The notes under the pieces were generated by a model, which was not told the origin of the DNA, did not search any database, and saw nothing but the letters and a program-made list of their open reading frames with translations. This document shows, piece after piece, positions 35,317-45,391 of a stretch of 64,000 nucleotides of DNA (the stretch's first letter is position 1; each line of letters starts with the position of its first letter). The stretch spans positions 1-64,000 of the forward strand of contig NZ_JADEWH010000006.1 of assembly GCF_015207755.1 (NCBI RefSeq), written 5' to 3'. Source of the DNA: Nodularia sp. LEGE 06071. Lineage in GTDB: Bacteria > Cyanobacteriota > Cyanobacteriia > Cyanobacteriales > Nostocaceae. The position numbers and the translations under genes were made by a program.

Positions 35317-36789
35317 TTATATTCCTCTGCAACTCCCTAACTGTGTTAACAAAACGACAATTTCATCCATTGATTGGCGGACAACTCTAGCAGGTTGTTC
35401 AGAATGATTCACAATTATACTAAATGCTAAAGGCTGATAATTAGGCGAATTTACATATCCTGAGAGGGAAACGACACCTGTCATCGTGCCTGTTTTTGCT
35501 TGGACAATTCCCACAGCCGGAGTGTCACGCAAGCGATTTGTTAAAGTTCCGCTCACACCAGCAACAGGTAGAGAAGCCCGAAAAAGTTCTGCTTGTGGTG
35601 ATTTTGCCATTGCTTCTAAAGTTTGCACCAAAGCTTGGGGACTAATTAAGTTTTTGCGAGATAATCCAGAACCATCTACTAATATATAACTTGTGGGATC
35701 TACTCCTAATTTAGTTAAAGTAGTTTTGACAACTTCTAAACCTGCATCAGCTGTAGTTTGATTATTTTCTAATGGTTGTTTAGCTAACGCCCTCAGTAAA
35801 GCTTCCGCATATAAATTATTACTATTAATATTAGTCTCTTTTAACAACTCAGATAAAGGTGGTGATTCCACTGCTGCTAGTTCTCGTTCGTTTTTTCCAC
35901 TCGTACCGTTAGACATCTGACTCACAGAAATTCCTTCCTTCACCAACGTCTGGCGGAAGTGACGCAAGAAATTTTGCACGGGGTCAAAAACAGCTATAGC
36001 CGTGATATTAGGGGTGGAATTTACAGCCATCTGTCCCTGAATTCGCAACACAGGCCCTTTTAAACCCCGGCTAACTGCAACAAATCCCGATTCATCTTTT
36101 GGAGTAGTTACAGAATTATTTTCCACTAGCCACTGATATGCTTCAAGCGGTTCATTCCATTTGAGTTGTAATGGTTTCCCTATAGTTTGGGGCGAAACTG
36201 TCAATAGAGAAGCATTTTCATTGACAATTAAACTGTTGACTGGTGCGCCATAATAAGCTCCTAAGTCTTCCCATTCCCAACTAGGATGAACAGTTTCTCC
36301 TTGAAGATAACTATCATCAGCAATCAACTGGTTAACTTGAGTAATACCCTGCTGGCGTAACTGTTGGGCTAGTTCTTGCAGTTGTGGTACTTTTAAACTG
36401 GGGTCGCCTCTACCGACTACACGCAAAATGCGATCGCCATCTTGATAAACAGAAGTGCGAATGCGAAAATCTGCACCCAGTTGTTGTAAAGCTGCGGCTG
36501 TGGTTAGTAATTTGGTATTAGAAGCTGGATTAAAATATTTTTCAGCATCTCGATGATAAAGAGTTTGTTCATCAGCCAGATTTTTGACTAAAATCCCCCA
36601 ACGGACTCGACTAAATTCCGGGCTATTTGTGATGCTGTCCACTGCTGACTTTAATTGGGCGGGACAAATTGTTTTTGTGGTGGTTGTGGGTGTGACTGGT
36701 ATTTGTGCTTTAGCTGTTTGTTGGCTGACAGCGATTTGGGTACTCAGAAACAGCGACAATAAGCCAATTGTAATTTTTTTAGACATCAA
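35317..36789 (-). CDS. dacB: D-alanyl-D-alanine carboxypeptidase/endopeptidase (PBP4, S13)
   Basis: A periplasmic low-molecular-weight penicillin-binding protein of 490 residues that trims or cleaves peptidoglycan cross-links. It has a signal peptide (MMSKKITIGLLSLFLSTQIA with AQA-like cleavage near residue 29). The active-site SxxK is S90-N-T-K93 (NPASNTKLLTTAAALQQLG), the SxN motif is in INSNNLYAEALLRAL near residue 330, and the KTG box is AKTGTMTGVVSLSGY near residue 430. The long insertion between SxxK and SxN is typical of the PBP4 family. It is convergent with the AAR2-like gene. Confidence 0.94.
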   Translation of the reverse strand: MMSKKITIGLLSLFLSTQIAVSQQTAKAQIPVTPTTTTKTICPAQLKSAVDSITNSPEFSRVRWGILVKNLADEQTLYHRDAEKYFNPASNTKLLTTAAALQQLGADFRIRTSVYQDGDRILRVVGRGDPSLKVPQLQELAQQLRQQGITQVNQLIADDSYLQGETVHPSWEWEDLGAYYGAPVNSLIVNENASLLTVSPQTIGKPLQLKWNEPLEAYQWLVENNSVTTPKDESGFVAVSRGLKGPVLRIQGQMAVNSTPNITAIAVFDPVQNFLRHFRQTLVKEGISVSQMSNGTSGKNERELAAVESPPLSELLKETNINSNNLYAEALLRALAKQPLENNQTTADAGLEVVKTTLTKLGVDPTSYILVDGSGLSRKNLISPQALVQTLEAMAKSPQAELFRASLPVAGVSGTLTNRLRDTPAVGIVQAKTGTMTGVVSLSGYVNSPNYQPLAFSIIVNHSEQPARVVRQSMDEIVVLLTQLGSCRGI

Positions 36790-37034
36790 TATAATGCGTA
36801 ATTCGTAATTCGTAATTCGTAGTTTTTATCCTATGATAAAAAAGGTGTTCCCTAACCTCAGAGGCGCAGAGTACACAGAGAGAGAAGGAAAAGTTGGAAA
36901 AGTTGGAAAAAATTGCTTAACTGAACTAGACATCGACCAAATTTAAATATGCTTCACCTGAAACCTATGTAGAGACTATGTAGAGACGTTCCATGGAACG
37001 TCTCTACTTTTTAACCAGATGTCTACTCTATGCC
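36790..37034. repeat. Repeat-rich spacer (ATTCGTA tandem; GTAGAGACG palindrome)
   Basis: 36795-36825 has a 9-base tandem (AATTCGTAATTCGTAATTC). 36980-37007 is a perfect 28-base palindrome, GTAGAGACGTTCC and its complement, followed by T5 on the plus strand. Related palindromes are at 52009-52036 and, degenerate, at 54068-54095. Confidence 0.65.
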
Positions 37035-38939
37035 TTATAACTTAGTTCCACACTCCGAACAAAAGTTATGGATAGGAGGATTTGTTGTCCCACAATTGCT
37101 ACAAGAAACAGGTTCTACTACGGCTTTTGGCGGCTGTATGGGCAAACCGATCATTTGAGCATTGTTTTTGCCTGGGGCTACCATTGGGTAACAGTTTTCG
37201 TCTCTGGTGACTCGGACATCAACCACAACTGGGCCATCATGTGCTAGCATTTCGGCGATCGCACCTTGTAATTCCTCACGAGTCCGAACTACCATACCCT
37301 TAATGCCATAAGCTTTAGTCAAATGCTCAATGTCTGGCATCCCTACTTCCATATTGGAGGATGAATAACGCTCACCATAAAAGGCTTGTTGCCATTGGCG
37401 CACCATTCCTTGCCAGCCGTTATTCATAATTACAGTCTTGACATTAATGCCATACTGTGCTAATGTTCCCAATTCTTGCAAACACATCTGGAAACTAGCA
37501 TCACCACTGATACAGATAACTTCTTCATCAGGGAAGGCGACTTTTGCACCCATGGCCGCTGGGACACCAAAACCCATCGTTCCCAAACCAGCACTAGAAA
37601 TCCAGCGTCTGGGGCCGTTCTTCAGGAATTGTGCCGCCCACATTTGATGTTGACCCACGTCTGTGGTGTAAAACGCGTGGGGTGCTTGGCGACCAACTTC
37701 CACAATTACCTCTTGGGGTGAAATACTGTCAGCATAGTGAGGCACTTCTAGGGGGTAGTCTTGTCGCCAACGGTTAATTAAATTTAACCACTCTTGATTT
37801 TTGTGTGGGATGTTCTTGATGCCTGTTTCTTGACAGCGACGCAATAAGTCAATTAAAACATGGCGGACATCGCCGACGATGGGGACTTCAGGAACTCGGT
37901 TTTTACCGACCTCTGCGGGGTCAATATCGATATGAATTACTTTGGCATGGGAAGCGAATTCATCTAATTTACCAGTAACGCGATCGTCAAATCTCGCCCC
38001 AACGCAGATTAATAAATCGCAATCTGTCACTGCAAAGTTAGCGTAAGCTGTACCGTGCATCCCCAGCATTCCCACAGACAAGGGATGATGTTCATCGAAT
38101 GCACCGATACCCATCAAGGTTGTGGTGACGGGGATATTAAATAACTCCGCCAGTTCTTTTATTTCTGCGTGGGCGTTAGATGCGATCGCGCCACCACCGA
38201 CATACAATAAAGGACGGCTACTGTTCCGAATTAACTTCATTGCCGCATTGATTTGCCGAGGATTTCCCTTCACAGTGGGACGATAACCCCTTAATTTCAC
38301 AGTTCCCGGTTCCACGGGTACATAGTCACATTCTTCTAAAGCCACATCTTTAGGCACATCAATTAAAACTGGCCCTGGTCTTCCAGTGCTAGCGATGTGG
38401 AAAGCTTCAGCCACAATGCGCGCCATGTCTTTGGGGTCGCGCACTACATAGGAGTGTTTGACTATTGGTAGGGTAATTCCGTAAATATCGGTTTCTTGAA
38501 ACGCATCAGTACCAATTGATGCCCGTGGCACTTGTCCTGTCACCACAATCATGGGAATTGAGTCCATGTAGGCTGTAGCGATGCCTGTGACTAAATTCGT
38601 TGCCCCAGGGCCGGAAGTGCCAAAGCACACTCCTACCTTGCCAGTAGCACGAGCATAGCCATCGGCGGCGTGAGCTGCACCTTGTTCATGCCGGACTAAA
38701 ATGTGTTTAATGGCACCAGTTGCTTCTACTTTGTATAGGTCATCGTAAATTGGCAGGATTGCCCCACCAGGATAACCAAAAATGTATTCCACTTCATGGC
38801 GGACAAGGCTGTCAAGTAGAGCAAAACCACCAGTTTCACGCTTGGGCGCGACGACTGGCGATTGAGTGACACCAGACTGATTGTGATTTTCGGTATGTGG
38901 GGGACTAGTTATGGATGGCAAGCGCACGGTCACGGTCAA
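37035..38939 (-). CDS. ilvB: Acetolactate synthase large subunit with C-terminal zinc ribbon
   Basis: A ThDP enzyme making acetolactate or acetohydroxybutyrate for branched-chain amino-acid synthesis; works with IlvN (not in window). Residues about 40-590 match the family: the catalytic Glu in [30 protein letters not shown], and the ThDP/Mg motif [15 protein letters not shown] ... [12 protein letters not shown]. The total of 634 residues exceeds the usual 570-600. The extra C-terminal piece holds a treble-clef-like zinc ribbon: [10 protein letters not shown] and FCSECGTKL, with cysteines 613, 616, 627 and 630. The N-terminal 35 residues are polar, before the conserved [12 protein letters not shown] regulatory or assembly role for the ribbon is inference. 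Confidence 0.95.
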   Translation of the reverse strand: MTVTVRLPSITSPPHTENHNQSGVTQSPVVAPKRETGGFALLDSLVRHEVEYIFGYPGGAILPIYDDLYKVEATGAIKHILVRHEQGAAHAADGYARATGKVGVCFGTSGPGATNLVTGIATAYMDSIPMIVVTGQVPRASIGTDAFQETDIYGITLPIVKHSYVVRDPKDMARIVAEAFHIASTGRPGPVLIDVPKDVALEECDYVPVEPGTVKLRGYRPTVKGNPRQINAAMKLIRNSSRPLLYVGGGAIASNAHAEIKELAELFNIPVTTTLMGIGAFDEHHPLSVGMLGMHGTAYANFAVTDCDLLICVGARFDDRVTGKLDEFASHAKVIHIDIDPAEVGKNRVPEVPIVGDVRHVLIDLLRRCQETGIKNIPHKNQEWLNLINRWRQDYPLEVPHYADSISPQEVIVEVGRQAPHAFYTTDVGQHQMWAAQFLKNGPRRWISSAGLGTMGFGVPAAMGAKVAFPDEEVICISGDASFQMCLQELGTLAQYGINVKTVIMNNGWQGMVRQWQQAFYGERYSSSNMEVGMPDIEHLTKAYGIKGMVVRTREELQGAIAEMLAHDGPVVVDVRVTRDENCYPMVAPGKNNAQMIGLPIQPPKAVVEPVSCSNCGTTNPPIHNFCSECGTKL

Positions 38940-39121
38940 ACCTCAGACGATAGCTAAGTTAACGCGTCAATTCTGTATTTAGTATTCCATTTTAATGGAA
39001 AAATTGAATTTAATTCCGCTATTAAAATATAAAGTTTGACATAAACAAAGAATTGCTGTGATTTCGCAATGCAATTGCCTAGAAAAACCAAGTTCATCAC
39101 AATAATAGCTAATTATCATCC

Positions 39122-39943
39122 ATGTCTTTCGACAATCTCTGCAAACTGCTATCAGAAAAACACCCAGAAAAATTCGCCAGTTGGGTATTAGGCACACCGC
39201 AAACAGGTGCTACAGTCATGAAAACCGAATTGAGTATTGAACCCATCCGCGCCGATTATGTCACATTTTTACAACTAGAAGGCAGGATTTTACACTTAGA
39301 ATTTCAAACAAAATTGGAGTCCACACCACCCCTACCTCTGCGAATGCTGGATTATTGGGTGCGGTTGTATCGGTTATATCGTTTACCAATCACACAAGTG
39401 GTAGTATTATTGCTTCCTCCCAAAGATGATAGTGAAATTGCTACAGCCTTTACAGTGGAAAACACTAGACACGAATATCGGGTAATTAAGATGTGGGAGG
39501 AAAACCCCGAACCATTTCTTCAAGACTCGGCATTATTACCATTAGCATCGTTAACAGCCACAAATCAACCCCAAACCTTGCTAGAACAAATTGTACAGCG
39601 AGTCAACCAAGTGGAAACAACACAACGACCGGAAATTTCCGCCTACACCCAAATCTTAGCGGGGTTAAAATTTAAGAAGGATTTGATTAGAAGATTATTT
39701 CGGGAGGGTATGATGCGCGAGTCAGTAATTTACCAAGAAATTCTCGAAGAAGGCGAACAGCGAGGGGAACAGCGAGAACGAAATCTGGTTTTGCGTCAAC
39801 TCAATCGCAAAGTGGGAGAATTACCCCCAGGGATGCGTAAACAATTTGAAACTCTGACTTTGGAACAATTGGAAAATCTGGGTGAGGCTTTATTGGACTT
39901 TAACACTTTGTTGGATTTGGAGGCATGGTTAGCCAATAAGTAG
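39122..39943 (+). CDS. Rpn/DUF4351 nuclease-like protein, copy 1 (upstream of topA)
   Basis: A 273-residue protein of the Rpn-like PD-(D/E)XK group. It begins MSFDNLCKLLSEKHPEKFAS. The putative nuclease core is IEPIRADYVTFLQLEGRILH followed by LEFQTKLEST, with D then E-x-Q. A charged linker EEGEQRGEQRERN leads to the DUF4351 C-terminus (LRQLNRKVGELPPGMRKQFE...LENLGEALLDFNTLLDLEAW). It is nearly identical to the gene at 42451; together they flank topA in direct orientation. The pre-ATG sequence (TATCATCCATG) is also shared, so the duplicated block begins just upstream of the start. Confidence 0.85.
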   Translation: MSFDNLCKLLSEKHPEKFASWVLGTPQTGATVMKTELSIEPIRADYVTFLQLEGRILHLEFQTKLESTPPLPLRMLDYWVRLYRLYRLPITQVVVLLLPPKDDSEIATAFTVENTRHEYRVIKMWEENPEPFLQDSALLPLASLTATNQPQTLLEQIVQRVNQVETTQRPEISAYTQILAGLKFKKDLIRRLFREGMMRESVIYQEILEEGEQRGEQRERNLVLRQLNRKVGELPPGMRKQFETLTLEQLENLGEALLDFNTLLDLEAWLANK

Positions 39944-40107
39944 AAACCCAACCCCAAGAAAACTAGGGATTCTTGGGGTTTGATCGGTTATTTGTGCGTA
40001 TAAAAGACGACAAGAATGGTGCAAAGCCAGAGCGCTGCTTCCTTGCCCATATATTATTCAAAATGTACCCAAAAAAGATAAGATAAAGTAACTAAAATGC
40101 ACCTACT

Positions 40108-42255
40108 ATGCCAAAACGTCTTTTAGTAGTTGAATCTCCCGGTAAAGTTAAAAAACTCAGTCAAATTTTGGGTGCGGATTGGATTGTTCGCGCTAGTTGC
40201 GGTCACATCCGAGAACTGAGTAATGAGGGTGATGATTCTCTGGGATTCAATATGGATGGCGGCGTGGTAAAGTGTCATTATGTGCCTCGTGATCAACGGG
40301 CAAAAGAAACTATCCAGAAACTTAAGTCTGCGGTCAAACAGGTTGATGAGGTGATTCTAGCAACTGACCCAGACCGGGAGGGAGAAACCATTGCTTGGCA
40401 TCTCAAAGAAGTGTTGGGATTGAAAGAACCCAAACGAGTGGTTTATACAGAGATTACGGCATCGGCGGTCAGGAATGCGATCGCTCATTCTAGAAAACTT
40501 GATTTAAACTTGATAGGTGCGGGATTATGCAGAGATTGCCTAGATAAGTTAGTCGGTTACAAAGGGAGTCCCCTAGTTTGGGCATTAAATAACGGTGCGA
40601 AAAGTGTTGGTAGAGTCCAAAGCGCTACATTACATCTGATTTGTCAGCGAGAAAGGGAAATTCAAGCTTTTGTCCCCCAAGACTACTGGAATGTTTGGGT
40701 AGATTACGCAGAAGGATTTCGGGCTTTTTACAAGGGTACAGCTAATTCTCCCTCAGATATTCCACAGCCAGAAACTGAAACTAATGATGATACAGCTACG
40801 ACTAATAGCAAAGAAAAACCAGAATCTAAACGTGTTTTATCGGAAGCTGAAGCGACACGATTAGTTGCAGAAGCCCGGCTTTATCCTCATAAAATTATCC
40901 AGGTGGAAGGGAAAACCGTAAATCGTCAACCACCTCCGCCTTTTATTACTTCCACACTCCAACAAGCCGCCGGTTCCAAGCTGCGGCTTTCTCCAGATAG
41001 AACGATGCAGGTTGCCCAAAAGCTCTATGAAGCTGGGTTAATTACATATATGCGAACAGATTCGGTGATGCTAAGTCCGGAATTTTGCGCTAGTGCGCGT
41101 CAATGGTTAGAGCAAAATGACCCTCAAAATGTCCCGCAGCAACTAGCCAAACATCGGAGTAGTAAATCGGCTCAAGAAGCCCATGAAGCTATCCGTCCTA
41201 CAGATGTTTTTCGTCCTTCAGTGGAATTGCGTGCAGAATTGCCATCTGATGAGTTTAACTTGTATGTGATGATTTGGAAACGCGCGATCGCATCTCAATG
41301 TAAAGCCGCCCAACTCCGCAAAACTCAAATCATCACCCAGTCAGGAAACCTGTTATGGCAAGCTAGAGGACAGGTAATTGAGTTCTACGGTTATGCTCGT
41401 TACTGGAATAATCTCAGTAAAGATTCAGATTTACCTGCGGTAAAACAGGGACAGGTGCTGACTCTAGAAAATGCCGGACATGAGCAAAAGCAAACCCAGC
41501 CACCACCACGCTACAGCGAACCCAAGCTAGTACAGGTAATGGAACGCAAAGGTATTGGTCGCCCCAGTACCTACGCCCCCACTGTCGCCACGCTCAAAAA
41601 ACGGGATTATGTGCAGTTAATTAAAGACAACCTACAGCCTACAGCTTTGGGGTTAGAGGTTGATGATTTTTTACAGAAAGCTTTACCCGATTTACTGGAG
41701 GCCGAATTTACAGCTAAGATGGAAGATGCTTTAGATGCGATCGCTGATGGCAAACAAAATTGGCAGCAATATCTCAGTTGTTGGAATCAGGATTATTTTA
41801 TACCCGCATTATCCAAAGCCAAGACCCTCGTTACAGGTGCATCAAATAGTAAAACTTTTCCCCAGCGTCAGTTTGAAGTTTCTAGAACTCGTTGCCCTGA
41901 GTGTAACAATTGTATGTCTAAGGTTCCCAGCACTAAGGTGAAGAAGAAATATTTTCTTAAGTGTACCAGTGGCTGTGAGAATGTCGTGCTGTTTTGGAGC
42001 GATCGCTCTAAATCTTGGTCAGCACCCCGCAATCAAGACAGTGAGCCAAAGTCTCCAGCCCAGATAACTTCACATCCCTGCCCTGTGTGTAAAAAGCCTT
42101 TAGAAGAGTACAGTTATACCAAGGATGGACAACAAAAAACCATGTTGCGATGTTCAAATCCTCAATCTCGCCAGGATAAAAAACATCAAGATGTCGCTTA
42201 CTTTAACACAGCCAAAGGGTGGTGGAGTCCTAAATTTGGCGACTTAAAAAGCTAG
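40108..42255 (+). CDS. topA: DNA topoisomerase I (type IA)
   Basis: Relaxes negative supercoils by single-strand passage; 715 residues. The N-terminal Toprim domain has LLVVESPGKVKKLSQIL with the catalytic Glu and ATDPDREGETIAWHLKEVL with the metal-binding D-x-D. The active-site tyrosine is Y314 in GLITYMRTDSVML. AHEAIRPTD and RKGIGRPSTYAPT are family motifs. The C-terminus holds two zinc-finger blocks: CPECNNCMSK/KCTSGC and CPVCKKPLEEYS/LRC. Residues 215-245 form an acidic, low-complexity linker. Length is shorter than the 860 of E. coli TopA, as in many cyanobacteria. It may be a second topoisomerase of the genome; this cannot be judged from the window. Confidence 0.95.
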   Translation: MPKRLLVVESPGKVKKLSQILGADWIVRASCGHIRELSNEGDDSLGFNMDGGVVKCHYVPRDQRAKETIQKLKSAVKQVDEVILATDPDREGETIAWHLKEVLGLKEPKRVVYTEITASAVRNAIAHSRKLDLNLIGAGLCRDCLDKLVGYKGSPLVWALNNGAKSVGRVQSATLHLICQREREIQAFVPQDYWNVWVDYAEGFRAFYKGTANSPSDIPQPETETNDDTATTNSKEKPESKRVLSEAEATRLVAEARLYPHKIIQVEGKTVNRQPPPPFITSTLQQAAGSKLRLSPDRTMQVAQKLYEAGLITYMRTDSVMLSPEFCASARQWLEQNDPQNVPQQLAKHRSSKSAQEAHEAIRPTDVFRPSVELRAELPSDEFNLYVMIWKRAIASQCKAAQLRKTQIITQSGNLLWQARGQVIEFYGYARYWNNLSKDSDLPAVKQGQVLTLENAGHEQKQTQPPPRYSEPKLVQVMERKGIGRPSTYAPTVATLKKRDYVQLIKDNLQPTALGLEVDDFLQKALPDLLEAEFTAKMEDALDAIADGKQNWQQYLSCWNQDYFIPALSKAKTLVTGASNSKTFPQRQFEVSRTRCPECNNCMSKVPSTKVKKKYFLKCTSGCENVVLFWSDRSKSWSAPRNQDSEPKSPAQITSHPCPVCKKPLEEYSYTKDGQQKTMLRCSNPQSRQDKKHQDVAYFNTAKGWWSPKFGDLKS

Positions 42256-42267
42256 TACCGCAAGGCG

Positions 42268-42300
42268 GAAGTCAAAAGTCAAAAGTCAAAAGTCAAAAAG
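42268..42300. repeat. Short tandem repeat AAGTCAAAAG
   Basis: At least three copies of a 10-base unit (AGTCAAAAGTCAAAAGTCAA). A typical short tandem repeat of Nostocales spacers, just after topA. Confidence 0.75.
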
Positions 42301-42450
42301 CTTATAAAATGGGCTTTTCATGGATTTTGAATGGTCTGTTTATTTACGCAAACTTGTACTAGATAATGGTAGATAGTTGCTTAAAGTAATTAGATTGATG
42401 ACTACCTACGAGATAATAAAAATGCTTAGTGAAATAGCCATGTATCATCA

Positions 42451-43311
42451 ATGTCTTTCGACAATCTCTGCAAACTGCTATCAGAAAAACATCCAGAAAC
42501 ATTCGCCAGTTGGGTATTAGGGACACCTCAAACAGGTGCGACAGTCCTGAAAACCGAATTGAGCATTGAACCCATTCGCGCCGATTACGTCACCTTTTTA
42601 CAACTAGAAGGCAGGATTTTACACTTAGAATTTCAAACTAAATTAGAATCCACTCCACCCCTACCTCTGCGAATGCTGGATTATTGGGTGCGACTGTATC
42701 GGTTGTATCGCTTACCAATCACACAAGTGGTAGTCTTATTACTTCCTCCCAAAGATGACATTGAAATTGCTACAGCCTTTACAGTGGAAAACACTAGACA
42801 CGAATATCGGGTAATTAAGATGTGGGAAGAAAACCCCGAACCGTTTCTTCAGGATTCGGCATTATTACCCCTAGCACCATTAACAGCCACAAATCAACCC
42901 CCAATCTTGCTAGAACAAATTGTGCAGCGAGTCAATCAAGTGGAGACAAGCCAACGACCGGAAATTTCCGCCTACACCCAAATCTTAGCGGGGTTAAAAT
43001 TTAAGAAGGATTTGATTAAAAGATTATTTCGGGAGGGTATGATGCGCGAGTCAGTAATTTACCAAGAAATTCTCGAAGAAGGCGAACAGCGAGGCGAAAA
43101 GCGAGGGCGACAAGAAGGAGAACAGAGGGGGCGAGAAAAAGGGGAAAGAAGTCTGGTTTTGCGTCTACTCACTCGCAAAGTGGGAGAATTACCCCCAGGG
43201 ATGCGTGAACAATTGGAAAATCTATCGTTGGAACAATTGGAAAATCTGGGTGAGGCTTTATTGGACTTTACCAATTTGTTGGATTTGGAGGCATGGTTAG
43301 CCAATAAATAA
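42451..43311 (+). CDS. Rpn/DUF4351 nuclease-like protein, copy 2 (downstream of topA)
   Basis: 286 residues, a near-identical paralogue of the gene at 39122. The core residues (D in IRADYV, E-x-Q in LEFQTK) and the C-terminal DUF4351 part are kept. The linker is longer: GEQRGEKRGRQEGEQRGREK where copy 1 has EQRGEQRERN, an expansion of a G-E-Q-R-G repeat that arises easily by slippage. The direct-repeat pair brackets topA (about 3.3 kb apart), so homologous recombination would delete topA. The putative promoter region differs from copy 1 beyond the last ten bases before the ATG. Confidence 0.85.
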   Translation: MSFDNLCKLLSEKHPETFASWVLGTPQTGATVLKTELSIEPIRADYVTFLQLEGRILHLEFQTKLESTPPLPLRMLDYWVRLYRLYRLPITQVVVLLLPPKDDIEIATAFTVENTRHEYRVIKMWEENPEPFLQDSALLPLAPLTATNQPPILLEQIVQRVNQVETSQRPEISAYTQILAGLKFKKDLIKRLFREGMMRESVIYQEILEEGEQRGEKRGRQEGEQRGREKGERSLVLRLLTRKVGELPPGMREQLENLSLEQLENLGEALLDFTNLLDLEAWLANK

Positions 43312-43379
43312 TTTGGTGTTGCTGAATCAAGTCATGAACTTACCTATTCAAGAGAATTCAGCAACGCTGATAATTTGGA

Positions 43380-44648
43380 CTAAATTACGTCCTGTAGAAC
43401 TCCACGGGTGTTTTTCCAAGCCCAAATACCAACAGTTGCTACTACTATACTCATTCCTACCAAAACAGTTCGTAAGCCGAGAACATCAGTTAAAGGGCCA
43501 GTAATTGCTAAGGGTGCAGATAAGGCAATATTGACGATATGATTTTGAAAACCAAATACTTTCCCGTGCATGGCGGGTGGTGTGCGCTGTTGAATTAAAG
43601 TTTGCATCGGTACGCCAATTAAAGCCGCACCTATACCCAAAAAGGCACTTAGTCCTAAAGCTAAAATTAGATTATGGGTGAAAGTGAACACCCCTAAAAC
43701 CAAGGACATAATCAAAAATCCTATGAGGGGTAAAGGTTTGTGATGCAATTTATCTCCCCAGTGTCCCAAAATTGCAGCCCCAAATACCATACCCACACCG
43801 GCGGCGGCTAGGAAAAAGCCAAATTGTTTTTCTTTCAAACCAAAGTCGGCGGCTAATCTAATCGTCAACACCATTAAGGCGGCAAACACACAATATAAAG
43901 TGGTGAGTTGCAGCATAGCGTTTAATATCAAACGATTTTTAGTGAGATAGCGCAAGCCTGCTTTAAAATCAGCCCAAGGATGAATTCCAGGACAGCAATC
44001 ATCGCCACCTAATTTGTTTTCACATTTGAAGTTAATCGGCTGTACGGCTAATGCCGATAATAAGTATAGTCCACCAACCACAACTTCTTGACCATAGCCG
44101 GCTCCTAACCAAGTTTTTGCCAAACTTAATATTGGCTCTCCAATGGCAAAACCGATAATTAAAGCTCCCATCATGGTGCTACTATACAGTGCATTGGCTG
44201 CCATGAAATTCTCTTTTCGTACCAAAACAGGGATAGCAGCTTGCTCTGCTGGAGCAAAAAACTGTGCCAAGGTGGAAATTGCAAAGGTCAATATCAAGAG
44301 AATAAAAAACTCCCGTGGTAAAAAGGCTATGAGCAGCATTAATAATGTCTGCAATACATTAGCGCCTACTAAAATGAACTTTTTAGAAAAGCGGTCTACA
44401 AAGATACCACCCGCAGAACCGAACAAAATCGCCGGTAATGTAAAGGCTAGCATCAAAGTTGAGTACATGGAGTTTTGGGCTAACCCAGCAGGCGGTTGAT
44501 AATTTTCTAGCAGGGCTACCATTAAAACGAAGAAAACTTTATCTCCCAACTGGGACAACAGCTGCCCAATCCACAGGAGCATAAAAGCACGATTTTTTAG
44601 CAGGGCGCTAAATCCGTTATTGACAGCAGCAGGTTCAGTGGGAAACAT
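43380..44648 (-). CDS. MFS transporter (efflux type, MFS_3-like)
   Basis: A 12-helix membrane transporter of 422 residues. The N-terminal signature NRAFMLLWIGQLLSQLGDKV is that of the multidrug/enterobactin-exporter branch of the major facilitator superfamily. A loop with the typical GxxxDRFSKK motif (GGIFVDRFSKKFILVGA) follows helix 2, and a second half begins near residue 220 (LRYLTKNRLILNAML). A cytoplasmic cysteine pair DDCCPGIHPW is odd and may bind metal. The substrate is unknown. The 50 bases before the ATG hold GGGAGTAGGGAGTA repeats. Confidence 0.88.
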   Translation of the reverse strand: MFPTEPAAVNNGFSALLKNRAFMLLWIGQLLSQLGDKVFFVLMVALLENYQPPAGLAQNSMYSTLMLAFTLPAILFGSAGGIFVDRFSKKFILVGANVLQTLLMLLIAFLPREFFILLILTFAISTLAQFFAPAEQAAIPVLVRKENFMAANALYSSTMMGALIIGFAIGEPILSLAKTWLGAGYGQEVVVGGLYLLSALAVQPINFKCENKLGGDDCCPGIHPWADFKAGLRYLTKNRLILNAMLQLTTLYCVFAALMVLTIRLAADFGLKEKQFGFFLAAAGVGMVFGAAILGHWGDKLHHKPLPLIGFLIMSLVLGVFTFTHNLILALGLSAFLGIGAALIGVPMQTLIQQRTPPAMHGKVFGFQNHIVNIALSAPLAITGPLTDVLGLRTVLVGMSIVVATVGIWAWKNTRGVLQDVI

Positions 44649-44705
44649 TTATTCTGGGGATGGGGAATAGGGAGTAGGGAGTATGAAGTAGGGAGTAGGG
44701 GGAAT
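44649..44705. repeat. Short GGGAGTA tandem repeat
   Basis: A degenerate 7-8-base repeat (GGGGATGGGGAATAGGGAGT and relatives) just upstream of the MFS gene start. Same class as the longer array at 60744. Confidence 0.7.
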
Positions 44706-44818
44706 AAGCAAATTAATATTTTCTCTGATCCTCCTTATCTGGTGATGTTCATAATTTTGAAGAAAGGAAATTTGAATTGTTTAATCTTCACTCCTGCTGA
44801 ATCATTCTGTTTTCCGGA

Positions 44819-45391
44819 TTAATTTGCTTCATAGCGTTTTATGAGCATCTGCAAGAATTCGGTTGCACTCAGGTGAACTGGAGGGGGAGAAATTTCCACA
44901 GATGGATCTACCCACCAACCTTTTACGGTTTGGGGCGATCGCCACATGGATAAATGCTCAACAGGTGGTTCTGCATAAAAATTATTATGTCCACCACCCA
45001 AGAACGAAGAACTCCAATGGGTGAAATAATCATGACTCATTCGATGAATAGGAAAGTTTCCCGCCAGTGGTACTCCCCAGCCATCGATCGCAATAAAGGC
45101 TTTGACATTACCCCCTAAGAGTTGCCAGGAGGACGCTGCGCCTATTGCGCCGACGACACCCGCACTAAAGCTAATGAAGATTACTGGTGATTTTAGATCA
45201 TCTTGCAAGCGATCGCTTAAAAACTGCACAATGTGAAGTGATGACAAAGCTAATATACTGTCAGCCGGAAAAATCAGGATTTTGCCCCAGTTTTGTGCGC
45301 TTAAGCTATCATCAGCTGAAGATAAGCATTCTGATATAAAGTTCTCAGTTAACGCTGGCTCATGAATTCCAGGGCAAATGATTATACTCAT
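44819..45391 (-). CDS. Alpha/beta-hydrolase-like protein, 190 residues
   Basis: A soluble protein with a small alpha/beta-hydrolase look. SPVIFISFSAGVVGAIGAAS holds a nucleophile elbow-like F-S-F-S-A-G (near residue 75); IAIDGWGVPLAGNFPIHRMS follows; a late HLS or HLSA (near residue 172) could supply the His. The expected catalytic Asp is not clear. The start MSIIICPGIHEPALTENFIS is a first strand plus oxyanion-like loop. Such short proteins are conserved in cyanobacteria without known function. It stands alone and is convergent with nothing close. Confidence 0.7.
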   Translation of the reverse strand: MSIIICPGIHEPALTENFISECLSSADDSLSAQNWGKILIFPADSILALSSLHIVQFLSDRLQDDLKSPVIFISFSAGVVGAIGAASSWQLLGGNVKAFIAIDGWGVPLAGNFPIHRMSHDYFTHWSSSFLGGGHNNFYAEPPVEHLSMWRSPQTVKGWWVDPSVEISPPPVHLSATEFLQMLIKRYEAN

